From Anaerohalosphaera lusitana (GTDB lineage Bacteria; Planctomycetota; Phycisphaerae; Sedimentisphaerales; Anaerohalosphaeraceae), in NCBI RefSeq assembly GCF_002007645.1, contig NZ_CP019791.1, forward strand, positions 3,526,593 to 3,590,592: a stretch of 64,000 nt of DNA, written 5' to 3'. Below, piece after piece: positions 52,023 through 59,836 of this stretch; positions within the stretch are counted from its first letter, which is position 1; each line of letters opens with the position of its first letter. Below the pieces are notes generated by a model. The model saw nothing but the letters and a program-made list of their open reading frames with translations, was not told the DNA's origin and made no database searches. The position numbers and the translations under genes are program-made.

Positions 52023-52097
52023 CCGCAGAATTTAACAGCCGCGCCTCCGACGAACTTTCCGCTGGGTCCATTCTCGGCGGACCGTGAAATTATGCGG
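52023..52097 (-). repeat. Palindromic dispersed repeat, copy C
   Basis: Inverted relative to copies A and B. Read on the minus strand it starts CCGCATAATTTCACGGTCCG and ends CTGTTAAATTCTGCGG. It is the best match to the consensus of the three and marks the left edge of the AT-rich accessory island. Confidence 0.8.
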
Positions 52098-52227
52098 CTG
52101 GTGGTTGCGTTAAATGATCAGGAAATATTGTAAGTGCAGTCACTGCGACGAGCTCGTACTGGGGCGCGTATAAAATATTCGACCCCGGGGTATCAGGCTG
52201 TCATGGTTTCTAACCCCCCCCCAACAT

Positions 52228-53676
52228 TTATGCTTCTTCAGGCTCTTCCTCAAGCTCATCGGCAGTTAGAATCGATTGTTCCAATGTTTTTTCAGCTTCT
52301 TCTTCTGCTTGCTTTTGTTCTTTGTTAATCTTCTGCAATACAACTTCAATCCCCGGTATAAAAGAAAGTTTTTTCAGTGACTCACTTAAAGCGGCACTCT
52401 TATCAAAAACATCAAATATCGGGTTGTCGCTTTTACTAAAGTCTTTTATAAGATTACCTGGATTCTCCGAACTCGCGCTTATAATATTATAGAGAAGCCG
52501 CGCACGTAATTCTTTAGAATTATCATCGTCCAAGGCATCAACTTGCTTAGATAGACCTTCAAATGTTTTACTCAAGGCTTCCTTATGTGAATATTCTTCA
52601 ATCAATCTCTTTGATAACTTAACGCTCTTGTTAGCAGCCATTGCAAGCCAGAAAAGAGGTATGTATATCGGTAGTATCCCAACAACAATCCGCGGTATCT
52701 TCAAAATCACTTCCTCCAGTGATTTGTCATTACCCAAAAAAACAATGCCTATTACTACCGGAATAACAGCTGTAGCTGAGAGAAAAAAGATGGACCAATT
52801 AAACAATGATCTTGCTTTACCAAGATGCACCTCTTCCTCTTTTCTCTTCCGCTCATAAGCATGACTAAGGCCCGCAGTCATTGCATCAGGTAGTAAACCA
52901 CGGATTTTAGCCCTTAACCGCTCACCCTTCTCCAATTCGACCGAAAGTAATTCTTCGTATTTTTCGGACGTTTTATTCCTCAACTCATCTAATTCATAAG
53001 CAAGTTCTTCGCGTTTGCGTTCTAAAATGTCATAAGCATTTTCCAAGGCATCTTTCGTACCTTCAACTATCTTGCTTTCACCTGTTTCTTCATCTTCATA
53101 AGAATAACCAAAAACCTCGCGATGGATGTCCTTGATTGCAATATTCCTTTTTGCTGCTTGGCTATGTGCTATTGTAATTTTTTTATATAATTCTTGTACA
53201 TCTGTTTCGGCTTTTTCAATGTTTTCATATGCTTCCTGTGCTTTTTTGATATTGTTAGTTAGTTCTTCTAAGTCTGACTTCGCTTGACCATGCTTTTGTT
53301 CAAGCAGATCGGACTGCTTCTGTATACTTTCCCGGATTTGGTCGACTTTAGAACTTTTTTCTTTGACTGAAACATAAAGACTATTAATTTCAGGAATAGA
53401 TTCTTGAAAACGATTAATGTCCTCGAAAAGCTCATTTAACCTCAATTGGAGATCATTTGCTTCTTGGAGAATGGTTTTTGTACGAGTTCTGTTATAAGCA
53501 GCCTGTTTCGCCGACCTTTTCGCATCAGCTTCATAATCAGATGTCTTTTTATTCACCTCATTGTCAAGAGTTGCTATGCTTTGTTCGATAGCCTCAGAGG
53601 TCTTTCGCAAATCTGTAATTGCTTGCCATATTTTTTTACGTTCTTCTTCAAGATAGTCAACGTGTTCCGACATCAT
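52228..53676 (-). CDS. Coiled-coil membrane protein of unknown function
   Basis: About 482 residues, start ATG at 53676 with GAAGGTGAGA upstream. Residues about 1-270 are long coiled coils (LEEERKKIWQAITDLRKTSE; SDLEELTNNIKKAQEAYENI; YDILERKREELAYELDELRN). Two transmembrane helices follow near 290-345 (SIFFLSATAVIPVVIGIVFL; VVGILPIYIPLFWLAMAA), then a helical, acidic tail. I do not recognise a family. Base composition is AT-richer than the surrounding genome. The tandem IS630 elements begin 17 bases upstream of the start, so its native promoter or upstream partner has been displaced. Confidence 0.65.
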   Translation of the reverse strand: MMSEHVDYLEEERKKIWQAITDLRKTSEAIEQSIATLDNEVNKKTSDYEADAKRSAKQAAYNRTRTKTILQEANDLQLRLNELFEDINRFQESIPEINSLYVSVKEKSSKVDQIRESIQKQSDLLEQKHGQAKSDLEELTNNIKKAQEAYENIEKAETDVQELYKKITIAHSQAAKRNIAIKDIHREVFGYSYEDEETGESKIVEGTKDALENAYDILERKREELAYELDELRNKTSEKYEELLSVELEKGERLRAKIRGLLPDAMTAGLSHAYERKRKEEEVHLGKARSLFNWSIFFLSATAVIPVVIGIVFLGNDKSLEEVILKIPRIVVGILPIYIPLFWLAMAANKSVKLSKRLIEEYSHKEALSKTFEGLSKQVDALDDDNSKELRARLLYNIISASSENPGNLIKDFSKSDNPIFDVFDKSAALSESLKKLSFIPGIEVVLQKINKEQKQAEEEAEKTLEQSILTADELEEEPEEA

Positions 53677-53700
53677 TCTCACCTTCAGACTAGTGCCGTT

Positions 53701-54234
53701 TCAATTATCTAAGTTTAACTTTTGCTGATTTTTTTTATTGCGATATGCTACGTATCTATTCAGAGCGATTTTAAGCTCATTGTGGTTTTGATAATTAGTT
53801 CCGCGTATGACGAATTCCTTAACATGGGTAAACTGACATTCGATAGGATTTAGCCATGATGCGTTGGTCGGCGTCCAGATCAGATGAATATTGTTCTCGC
53901 GACAGTACCGCAGAACCTTGTCCTTGCGGTGCGGCGAGAAATTGTCCAGTATCAGATGGATCCGCTGGTTCGCAGGATACTTTTTCCTGGTCAGTTTCAA
54001 AACTTCCAAGAACTCCTGATGCCGCTTGCGTGGCCGAACATATCCCCAGAGCTTTTTCTGATGGACATCGTAAAACGCCAGCCAGTGCTGAACGCCGTGT
54101 TTGCGGGTATAGGTCGCAGGCAGCCTCTTGGGATGGTCGGTATGACAGTAATTCCGGCCTGGCTGAGGACGAATCTCCAGCGGTCCGAACTCGTCGAATG
54201 ATATGGTCGGCCCGTTTGAGGCCGGCTGGTTCAC
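53701..54234 (-). CDS. IS630-family transposase, catalytic part (copy 1)
   Basis: The 177-codon second phase holds the DDE catalytic domain: TISFDEFGPLEIRP (first Asp), IHLILDNFSPHRKDKV (second Asp) and SWLNPIECQFTHVKEF (Glu). It is probably made as a fusion with the upstream phase by a -1 frameshift at a run of eight A residues near 54256. The GTG at 54234 is then internal. Confidence 0.9.
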   Translation of the reverse strand: MNQPASNGPTISFDEFGPLEIRPQPGRNYCHTDHPKRLPATYTRKHGVQHWLAFYDVHQKKLWGYVRPRKRHQEFLEVLKLTRKKYPANQRIHLILDNFSPHRKDKVLRYCRENNIHLIWTPTNASWLNPIECQFTHVKEFVIRGTNYQNHNELKIALNRYVAYRNKKNQQKLNLDN

Positions 54235-54245
54235 ATATCTGCGAA

Positions 54246-54740
54246 TTAGTTTTTTTTAGACTTGAGATTGGGGTCGTTGCACTCTTTCCACGTCTTTGTC
54301 CGCCGGAGCTTGACCTTCTTTTCACGCAGGATGGTCCTGAGTGTTTCAATGCTGATCGTAGGAACGATCTTTTCCTGGACAAGATATTCACGCAGTTTTT
54401 CCAGGGACCACCGCTTAAAAGGGCAGTCCAGAAGATCGGGCGGACATTTTGCAGTCTCGGCAATAATGGCCTTGTCGTCCTCGGTAAACTCCGGCGGTCT
54501 TCCCGGCCGGGGCTTGGGCTCCAACGCCTTAAGGCCGCGTTGGTTAAAGTCTTTGATGATGGCCCTGACATGGTGCGGCGAATAGTGAACCAGCTCGGCG
54601 ATAGCAGGAACTTTATAGCCCTGGTTAGAGGCAAGAATGACTTGGCCGCGACGAATCTTGATTCGGCTTTTGCTGCTGCGGAGTATCCGCTGAATTTGCT
54701 GGCCTTCACTGGTACTGAGGTCTCTGGCGTACAGACACAT
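54246..54740 (-). CDS. IS630-family transposase, DNA-binding part (copy 1)
   Basis: The 164-codon first phase carries two helix-turn-helix regions (GYKVPAIAELVHYSPHHVRA and FKRWSLEKLREYLVQE) that recognise the inverted ends. It stops at TAA just after AAAAAAAAC. Slipping back one base on the A8 run continues into the catalytic phase to give about 345 residues, the normal length for the family. Confidence 0.9.
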   Translation of the reverse strand: MCLYARDLSTSEGQQIQRILRSSKSRIKIRRGQVILASNQGYKVPAIAELVHYSPHHVRAIIKDFNQRGLKALEPKPRPGRPPEFTEDDKAIIAETAKCPPDLLDCPFKRWSLEKLREYLVQEKIVPTISIETLRTILREKKVKLRRTKTWKECNDPNLKSKKN

Positions 54741-54876
54741 AAGAAATCCCTTTCTCTGCTTGTAAGCGTGAAATTATTTCTTCGTGTCATTCTATATAAT
54801 ACCAGATTATGCATGGCGCAAGTCTTAAATCATGGAAAAGTTAAAATTATATTTTTGAAACGGCACTAGTGCCGTT

Positions 54877-55410
54877 TCAATTATCTAAGTTTAACTTTTG
54901 CTGATTTTTTTTATTGCGATATGCTACGTATCTATTCAGAGCGATTTTAAGCTCATTGTGGTTTTGATAATTAGTTCCGCGTATGACGAATTCCTTAACA
55001 TGGGTAAACTGACATTCGATAGGATTTAGCCATGATGCGTTGGTCGGCGTCCAGATCAGATGAATATTGTTCTCGCGACAGTACCGCAGAACCTTGTCCT
55101 TGCGGTGCGGCGAGAAATTGTCCAGTATCAGATGGATCCGCTGGTTTGCCGGATACTTTTTCCTGGTCAGTTTCAAAACTTCCAAGAACTCCTGATGCCG
55201 CTTGCGTGGCCGAACATATCCCCAGAGCTTTTTCTGATGGACATCGTAAAACGCCAGCCAGTGCTGAACGCCGTGTTTGCGGGTATAGGTCGCAGGCAGC
55301 CTCTTGGGATGGTCGGTATGACAGTAATTCCGGCCTGGCTGAGGACGAATCTCCAGCGGTCCGAACTCGTCGAATGATATGGTCGGCCCGTTTGAGGCCG
55401 GCTGGTTCAC
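54877..55410 (-). CDS. IS630-family transposase, catalytic part (copy 2)
   Basis: Identical in protein sequence to the copy 1 catalytic phase, with the DDE residues intact. It needs the same -1 frameshift from the upstream phase. Both copies therefore look able to move. Confidence 0.9.
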   Translation of the reverse strand: MNQPASNGPTISFDEFGPLEIRPQPGRNYCHTDHPKRLPATYTRKHGVQHWLAFYDVHQKKLWGYVRPRKRHQEFLEVLKLTRKKYPANQRIHLILDNFSPHRKDKVLRYCRENNIHLIWTPTNASWLNPIECQFTHVKEFVIRGTNYQNHNELKIALNRYVAYRNKKNQQKLNLDN

Positions 55411-55421
55411 ATATCTGCGAA

Positions 55422-55916
55422 TTAGTTTTTTTTAGACTTGAGATTGGGGTCGTTGCACTCTTTCCACGTCTTTGTCCGCCGGAGCTTGACCTTCTTTTCA
55501 CGCAGGATGGTCCTGAGTGTTTCAATGCTGATCGTAGGAACGATCTTTTCCTGGACAAGATATTCACGCAGTTTTTCCAGCGACCACCGCTTAAAAGGGC
55601 AGTCCAGAAGGTCGGGCGGACATTTTGCAGTCTCGGCAATAATGGCCTTGTCGTCCTCGGTAAACTCCGGCGGTCTTCCCGGCCGGGGCTTGGGCTCCAA
55701 CGCCTTAAGGCCGCGTTGGTTAAAGTCTTTGATGATGACCCTGACATGGTGCGGCGAATAGTGAACCAGCTCGGCGATAGCAGGAACTTTATAGCCCTGG
55801 TTAGAGGCAAGAATGACTTGGCCGCGACGAATCTTGATTCGGCTTTTGCTGCTGCGGAGTATCCGCTGAATTTGCTGGCCTTCACTGGTACTGAGGTCTC
55901 TGGCGTACAGACACAT
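55422..55916 (-). CDS. IS630-family transposase, DNA-binding part (copy 2)
   Basis: One residue different from copy 1 (Val for Ala in HHVRVIIKDFNQRG). Same end at the A8 run and stop. Confidence 0.9.
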   Translation of the reverse strand: MCLYARDLSTSEGQQIQRILRSSKSRIKIRRGQVILASNQGYKVPAIAELVHYSPHHVRVIIKDFNQRGLKALEPKPRPGRPPEFTEDDKAIIAETAKCPPDLLDCPFKRWSLEKLREYLVQEKIVPTISIETLRTILREKKVKLRRTKTWKECNDPNLKSKKN

Positions 55917-56090
55917 AAGAAATCCCTTTCTCTGCTTGTAAGCGTGAAATTATTTCTTCGTGTCATTCTATATAATACCAGATTATGCATGGCGCAAGTC
56001 TTAAATCATGGAAAAGTTAAAATTATATTTTTGAAACGGCACTAGTTTATATCTCTTTTCTTAAGCAATCTTATTGAAGCTAGGTTTACT

Positions 56091-56590
56091 TCATCCTGTT
56101 TTTTTTATTTTAGAGTCTTCCTGCTCCCGCACGATCTTTTCTGCTTTTTTCCTTTTTAGTGCTCTGTTTTCTTCAGACAAATATTTCTTTTTAACAACTT
56201 GATACAAACTTCGGGACGCTTTACTAATATCATTTGAAAATTGTAAAACCCCTTTTCTTACGGCCTCATAGTCCTTGAAAAATAAATAGAGGGCACACAG
56301 GACAGCTACTACTTCAATAGATCCTTTTTTAATAGCAGTAGTACTCACCTCTATTCTTCCGTATCCAAACCGTCTATCCGCTATTTTTTGTAATTCTTTC
56401 GAAGTTGTTTCAAGAACGCTCTTCTTTGAAGTATCGTCTAGTACATGAAAGAACTTAGTTTTAGGAATAGGAAACCTCACCGTTAGCTCGGCAACTGTCC
56501 TTGACCCGCCATCTGGTAACCATAGTTTATTAACGATTACTTCAACTCGAGGATATGGCGGCCCAAAACCGCATTCACAGCCTGGTGGCT
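56091..56590 (-). pseudogene. 5'-truncated gene for a single-pass membrane protein
   Basis: The frame is open from the IS3 boundary (56590) to the stop at 56091, about 166 residues. The visible part starts PPGCECGFGPPYPRVEVIVN with two close Cys, then a beta-rich domain (RFGYGRIEVSTTAIKKGS), one transmembrane helix (IEVVAVLCALYLFFKDY) and a basic helical tail. The true start was lost where the IS3 element lies. A GTG at 56480 could start a shorter product. Removing the IS630 tandem would place it about 60 bases upstream of the coiled-coil gene on the same strand, so the two were probably one operon. The family is not recognised. Confidence 0.6.
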
Positions 56591-56668
56591 TGACCCCGAA
56601 AAACTGTACCGTTGCTGATTAGAGAGTATCCGTTATAATTTGTTAGTTTTTATGGAAAGGATGCTCTT

Positions 56669-56947
56669 ATGAAACGCAAGAATCACAGTCCCGAACAGAT
56701 TGTCAAGATGCTCCGCCAGGCGGATGCTGTAATCGGCTCCGGCGGTACGGTCCAGCAGGCCTGCCGTGAGCTGGGCATCAGCGAGGCGACCTACTACAAC
56801 TGGCGCAAGCAATACGGCCGCATGAAGCTCGACCAGGTCAAGCAGCTCAAGGCCCTGCAAAAAGAGAACGCCCAGCTCAAAAAGCTCGTTGCCGACCAGG
56901 CACTGGACAACGCCATACTCAAAGAGGCGCTTTCGGGAAATTACTGA
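56669..56947 (+). CDS. IS3-family transposase OrfA
   Basis: A 92-residue helix-turn-helix protein (MKRKNHSPEQIVKMLRQADA; QQACRELGISEATYYNWRKQ) with a C-terminal leucine-zipper-like helix (LKALQKENAQLKKLVADQAL). It binds the inverted ends. A degenerate relative is at 31798-32045. Confidence 0.94.
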   Translation: MKRKNHSPEQIVKMLRQADAVIGSGGTVQQACRELGISEATYYNWRKQYGRMKLDQVKQLKALQKENAQLKKLVADQALDNAILKEALSGNY

Positions 56948-57021
56948 GCCCGGCCCGGAGACGCAAAGCGGCCAGGCATGTTCAAAAGAGTCTGGCCGTA
57001 TCCGAGCGTCGGGCATGCAAG

Positions 57022-57852
57022 GTGATAGGTCAGCCGCGAGCCAGCCAGCGGTATAAACCTCAGCAGCAGCCAACGAACACGGCACTGACCAGCAAGATAA
57101 TCGAGCTGGCAAAGGAACACCAAAGCTACGGCTACAGGTTTATAACGGCCAAGCTTCGTCAGCATGGCTGGCGTGTAAATCATAAACGAGTTCAACGAAT
57201 ATGGCGAAAGGAAGCATTACAGGTGCCTCACAGACGCAAAGGACGAAAAACGAAAGGCAACAGCGACAACAGCTGCAGCGTGCAAAAAGCCGACTACAAG
57301 GACCATGTCTGGACGTATGATTTCGTCAGCGACCAGAGCGAGGACGGTCGCAGTCTGAAGTTTCTCACGGTGCTCGATGAGTTCACGCGTGAGTCGCTTA
57401 CGATAGAAGTAGGCAGGTCGATCAAGTCGGGCGATGTGGTTGAAACGCTGGAATACCTGTTTGCGGTCCGAGGCGTGCCTGGGTTTATACGTAGCGACAA
57501 CGGGCCGGAATTTGTGGCTAGTGCGATCAAGAAGAAGCTCGGCAAAAAGAACGTCGAAACGCTTTATATCGAGAAGGGTCAGCCGTGGGAAAATGGCTTC
57601 ATCGAATCGTTCAACGGCAAGTTCAGAGATGAGGTGCTCAATCGTGAGCTGTTTTATTCGGTTAAGGAAGCGAAAGTGATTGTCGAACAGTGGCGGATGG
57701 AATATAATAACCATCGGCCGCACAGCGGGCTGGACTACGCGACCCCGGCCGAGTTCGCCGCCACGTGCATTGCTTCCGCTTCGCCTACGGCTCAGCTACA
57801 GCAATATACGACAGATGAGAAGGACAACTCTCTAACAGTAGCTGGTACATAA
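57022..57852 (+). CDS. IS3-family transposase OrfB
   Basis: A 276-residue integrase-type catalytic protein with DDE residues in VWTYDFVSDQ (Asp), FIRSDNGPEFVA (Asp) and NGFIESFNGKFRDE (Glu). The same frame extends upstream to about 56932 (KLLSPARRRKAARHVQKSLA), so it is probably made by a -1 frameshift near the end of orfA, as is usual in this family. The GTG at 57022 would then be internal. Confidence 0.93.
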   Translation: MIGQPRASQRYKPQQQPTNTALTSKIIELAKEHQSYGYRFITAKLRQHGWRVNHKRVQRIWRKEALQVPHRRKGRKTKGNSDNSCSVQKADYKDHVWTYDFVSDQSEDGRSLKFLTVLDEFTRESLTIEVGRSIKSGDVVETLEYLFAVRGVPGFIRSDNGPEFVASAIKKKLGKKNVETLYIEKGQPWENGFIESFNGKFRDEVLNRELFYSVKEAKVIVEQWRMEYNNHRPHSGLDYATPAEFAATCIASASPTAQLQQYTTDEKDNSLTVAGT

Positions 57853-57867
57853 TTCGGGGGCAGGTCA

Positions 57868-58078
57868 CTGGTGGGTGCTTGTGGGCATTACACATTTTAT
57901 TTCTCGCAGTGAACTATTTTCGTGGACCGCAATACAAACTGGTGCCTCTGCAAAGTTGAAGAAATCTACGCTGGTTGCCAACGTCTTAGGGATCACAAGC
58001 TCAGATTCTCAAGTCAAACCGTTTTCTGGCGTAGGTATTTATACAAGGATTTGCTTTACTTTGCAAGATGAGAATTAA
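57868..58078 (+). pseudogene. 5'-truncated gene fragment beside IS3
   Basis: An open frame runs from the IS3 right boundary to TAA at 58076-58078, about 69 residues with normal protein composition (VGITHFISRSELFSWTAIQT; PFSGVGIYTRICFTLQDEN). It has no start or ribosome site and appears to be the C-terminal end of a gene whose 5' part is missing. The family is not recognised. Confidence 0.45.
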
Positions 58079-58135
58079 AAGTATGTCTAGATTTCAGCTT
58101 AATCTGGTTTGGGGGCTTTTGGGTTGCCTGAACTG

Positions 58136-58320
58136 TTATTGGGGGGTGCTTTTGGGGTTTAGGGTCCATTTCAGGGTACCGGTCAGGTGGTTTATGGAGT
58201 TTTTATCTTTGTAGTGTTTTGGGGGGCCGAGGGCGGTGTAGAATTGTCTGCCGCCGTCGAATTGGTGGCACCAGGCGAGGGGGAAGTAGTCGCCGAAGAC
58301 TTTGCCGGGGTATCTGGCTT
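58136..58320 (-). pseudogene. C-terminal fragment of a ThuA-domain gene
   Basis: Nearly identical to the end of the ThuA gene at 61262-62098 (YPGKVFGDYFPLAWCHQFDG, then GRQFYTAL, HYKDKN, INHLTG), with one three-base deletion. Nothing upstream continues the gene. It is a partial duplication left at the downstream end of the cluster. Confidence 0.85.
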
Positions 58321-58353
58321 TCATAGCATCTTAATTCACCCCGCAGCCCTTTG

Positions 58354-58387
58354 TTTCGGCAAGGCCAATGTAATGACCTTGCCGAAA
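58354..58387. other. Perfect 11-bp inverted repeat after the oxidoreductase operon
   Basis: TTTCGGCAAGG pairs exactly with CCTTGCCGAAA across 12 bases. It sits 38 bases downstream of the minus-strand operon end. A T-tract is missing on that side, so it may be a weak or factor-assisted terminator. Confidence 0.5.
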
Positions 58388-58425
58388 ACAGGTTTTAGTG
58401 AAATGATTGCTGTCAGTTTTTTTGA

Positions 58426-59799
58426 TCACTTGCTTGCTGTTTCGAGGGCCTGCATGGTTGTGTAATATTTTGCTATCATGTTGGGGACCTCCCATTCAGG
58501 CATCCGGCCTTGCTCGAGGAAATTAAGATACTTCTCTGTAACCTGGGCAAAATGTGCTTCATGGCCGACGCGGTACTTGTCGGGGATCACAACTTTCCAT
58601 TTGCCATCAGTGAGCTGCTCCAGGGCGATGCCCGGGTATTTGTTCTGCAGCGTCTGCTGGACCGCCTTTTTGAGCTGGGCCGCAATTTCGCTGCCGTTTA
58701 CAGCTTCGACGTAAAGAGTAGGTTTGTAACCTTCCTTTTCGCCCTGCCGGATTATCAGATCGGCACGATTGCCACGCATTATGGAATAGTGAGTGTCGCC
58801 GGCTCCTTCGGGTGCCTGATAATTCCATGCAACTGATACCTTCGCGTGAACTCCATTGATAACGTAGTTCATTTCACCATTGGAGTAGACATTGAGCTTG
58901 TCGCCTTCAACATACTGTGAAAGATAGTCCGGATAAGGTTCGAGGCCCGTGACCTTGCTGAATTGTTCTTTGGTCATGCTTGTTGTCCACCTGCGTGCGT
59001 CAAGCATTTTGATGTCACTTTTGTAATCGATGATCTGGCCGGGGAAGCATTCCCACTGGATCAGGTCAACGAGATGCGTGGACACGTCGGACAGACCTTC
59101 GCCTCGCTGTTCGGGATCGAAGAACCAGCCGGGCCTTTTGATCGGGTTGCCCGCTACGTACTTGAAGAAATGGTGCACGCTTTCTTTTGTGACTGCGGGA
59201 TTGTCGGGGGTGCCGGCAACGAGACCACCAAACAGCGGTTCGATCTGTGAAAGCTCCTTCTGGAGAATTGTAGTGATCTCATAGCGTTCGGTCATGATGT
59301 CATAGAGCAGCACATCGTTTTTCTCGGCAGTATCAAATGCTTCGAGGAGGAGATCGAATTTTTCAGGAATGATCACCATCGGCTTGTCAGCAAGAACATT
59401 GAAGCCGGCGTCGACTGACTTGTAAATGTAATCGGTTTTTTTGCTGTTGTTGCCGGAGACAACGACCACGTTGCCCTTTTTCTGATCAATCATTTTCTGA
59501 AGGAAATCGTCGCCTGTGTAAACCTTTTCCGTCCAGTTAGTCGGAGCCTGGGTGCGCGTGTTGAATCCTTCGATGCGTTTGAGGTGATCCTTTACGTCGG
59601 GTCCTTCAGGGGCGTATACATTGACTGTGGGGGAAACGCCTTCGTACATGGTTTTCTGCACCAGTGCCGCGTGGAAGTGCCCCGGGTCCAGAGTTATGAA
59701 GCTTACCTGATCTTCGGACTGAGAAATATTACTGTTTGCACTGCACCCTGCCATAAGAATTAATGCTCCAATCAGAGCCATGGAAATTTTCTGAATCAT
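58426..59799 (-). CDS. Lipid-anchored Gfo/Idh/MocA-family oxidoreductase
   Basis: A 457-residue protein. The ATG at 59799 follows AGGTG and opens a lipoprotein signal (ALIGALILMAGC, Cys19); the longer frame to 60105 is the antisense shadow of the next gene. The N-terminal half is a Rossmann-like domain with LADKPMVIIPEKFDLLLEAF (the usual EKP region) and the C-terminal half includes HHFFKYVAGNPIKRPGWFFD and DVSTHLVDLIQWECF. NAD(P)-dependent oxidation of a sugar is the family role. It lies outside the cytoplasm, so tight-bound cofactor is expected. It is last of the visible cluster, 37 bases after the previous gene. Confidence 0.85.
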   Translation of the reverse strand: MIQKISMALIGALILMAGCSANSNISQSEDQVSFITLDPGHFHAALVQKTMYEGVSPTVNVYAPEGPDVKDHLKRIEGFNTRTQAPTNWTEKVYTGDDFLQKMIDQKKGNVVVVSGNNSKKTDYIYKSVDAGFNVLADKPMVIIPEKFDLLLEAFDTAEKNDVLLYDIMTERYEITTILQKELSQIEPLFGGLVAGTPDNPAVTKESVHHFFKYVAGNPIKRPGWFFDPEQRGEGLSDVSTHLVDLIQWECFPGQIIDYKSDIKMLDARRWTTSMTKEQFSKVTGLEPYPDYLSQYVEGDKLNVYSNGEMNYVINGVHAKVSVAWNYQAPEGAGDTHYSIMRGNRADLIIRQGEKEGYKPTLYVEAVNGSEIAAQLKKAVQQTLQNKYPGIALEQLTDGKWKVVIPDKYRVGHEAHFAQVTEKYLNFLEQGRMPEWEVPNMIAKYYTTMQALETASK

Positions 59800-59836
59800 T
59801 GTTTTCACCTGATAAAATTTTGTAAATAAACAGCTT

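Larger units (their letters stand above)
53693..54866 (-). mobile_element. IS630-family element, copy 1
   Basis: A 1174-bp element bounded by TA at 53691-53692 and 54867-54868, with inverted ends GTGCCGTTTCAA and TTGAAACGGCAC. It encodes a transposase in two overlapping phases. It stands head to tail with an almost identical second copy, with which it shares the middle TA. Confidence 0.93.
54869..56042 (-). mobile_element. IS630-family element, copy 2
   Basis: Also 1174 bp, bounded by TA at 54867-54868 and 56043-56044, differing from copy 1 at only a handful of bases (for example Ala to Val in the first phase, VRVIIKD). Same orientation. Only one TA separates the two copies. Confidence 0.93.
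56591..57867 (+). mobile_element. IS3-family element
   Basis: About 1277 bp with imperfect inverted ends. The right end read inward is TGACCTGCCCCCGAA and the left end is TGACCCCGAA, with further matches (TGTACC, TAGAGAGT) inside. It has two transposase phases, orfA and orfB. No direct repeat flanks it. Confidence 0.88.

Noticed and set aside
52010-52105. Integron attC site (GTTAAAT and ATTTAAC in repeat copy C)
   Set aside because: The core-like motifs are not conserved in copies A and B, the expected inner pairing is poor, and no integrase or cassette array is present.
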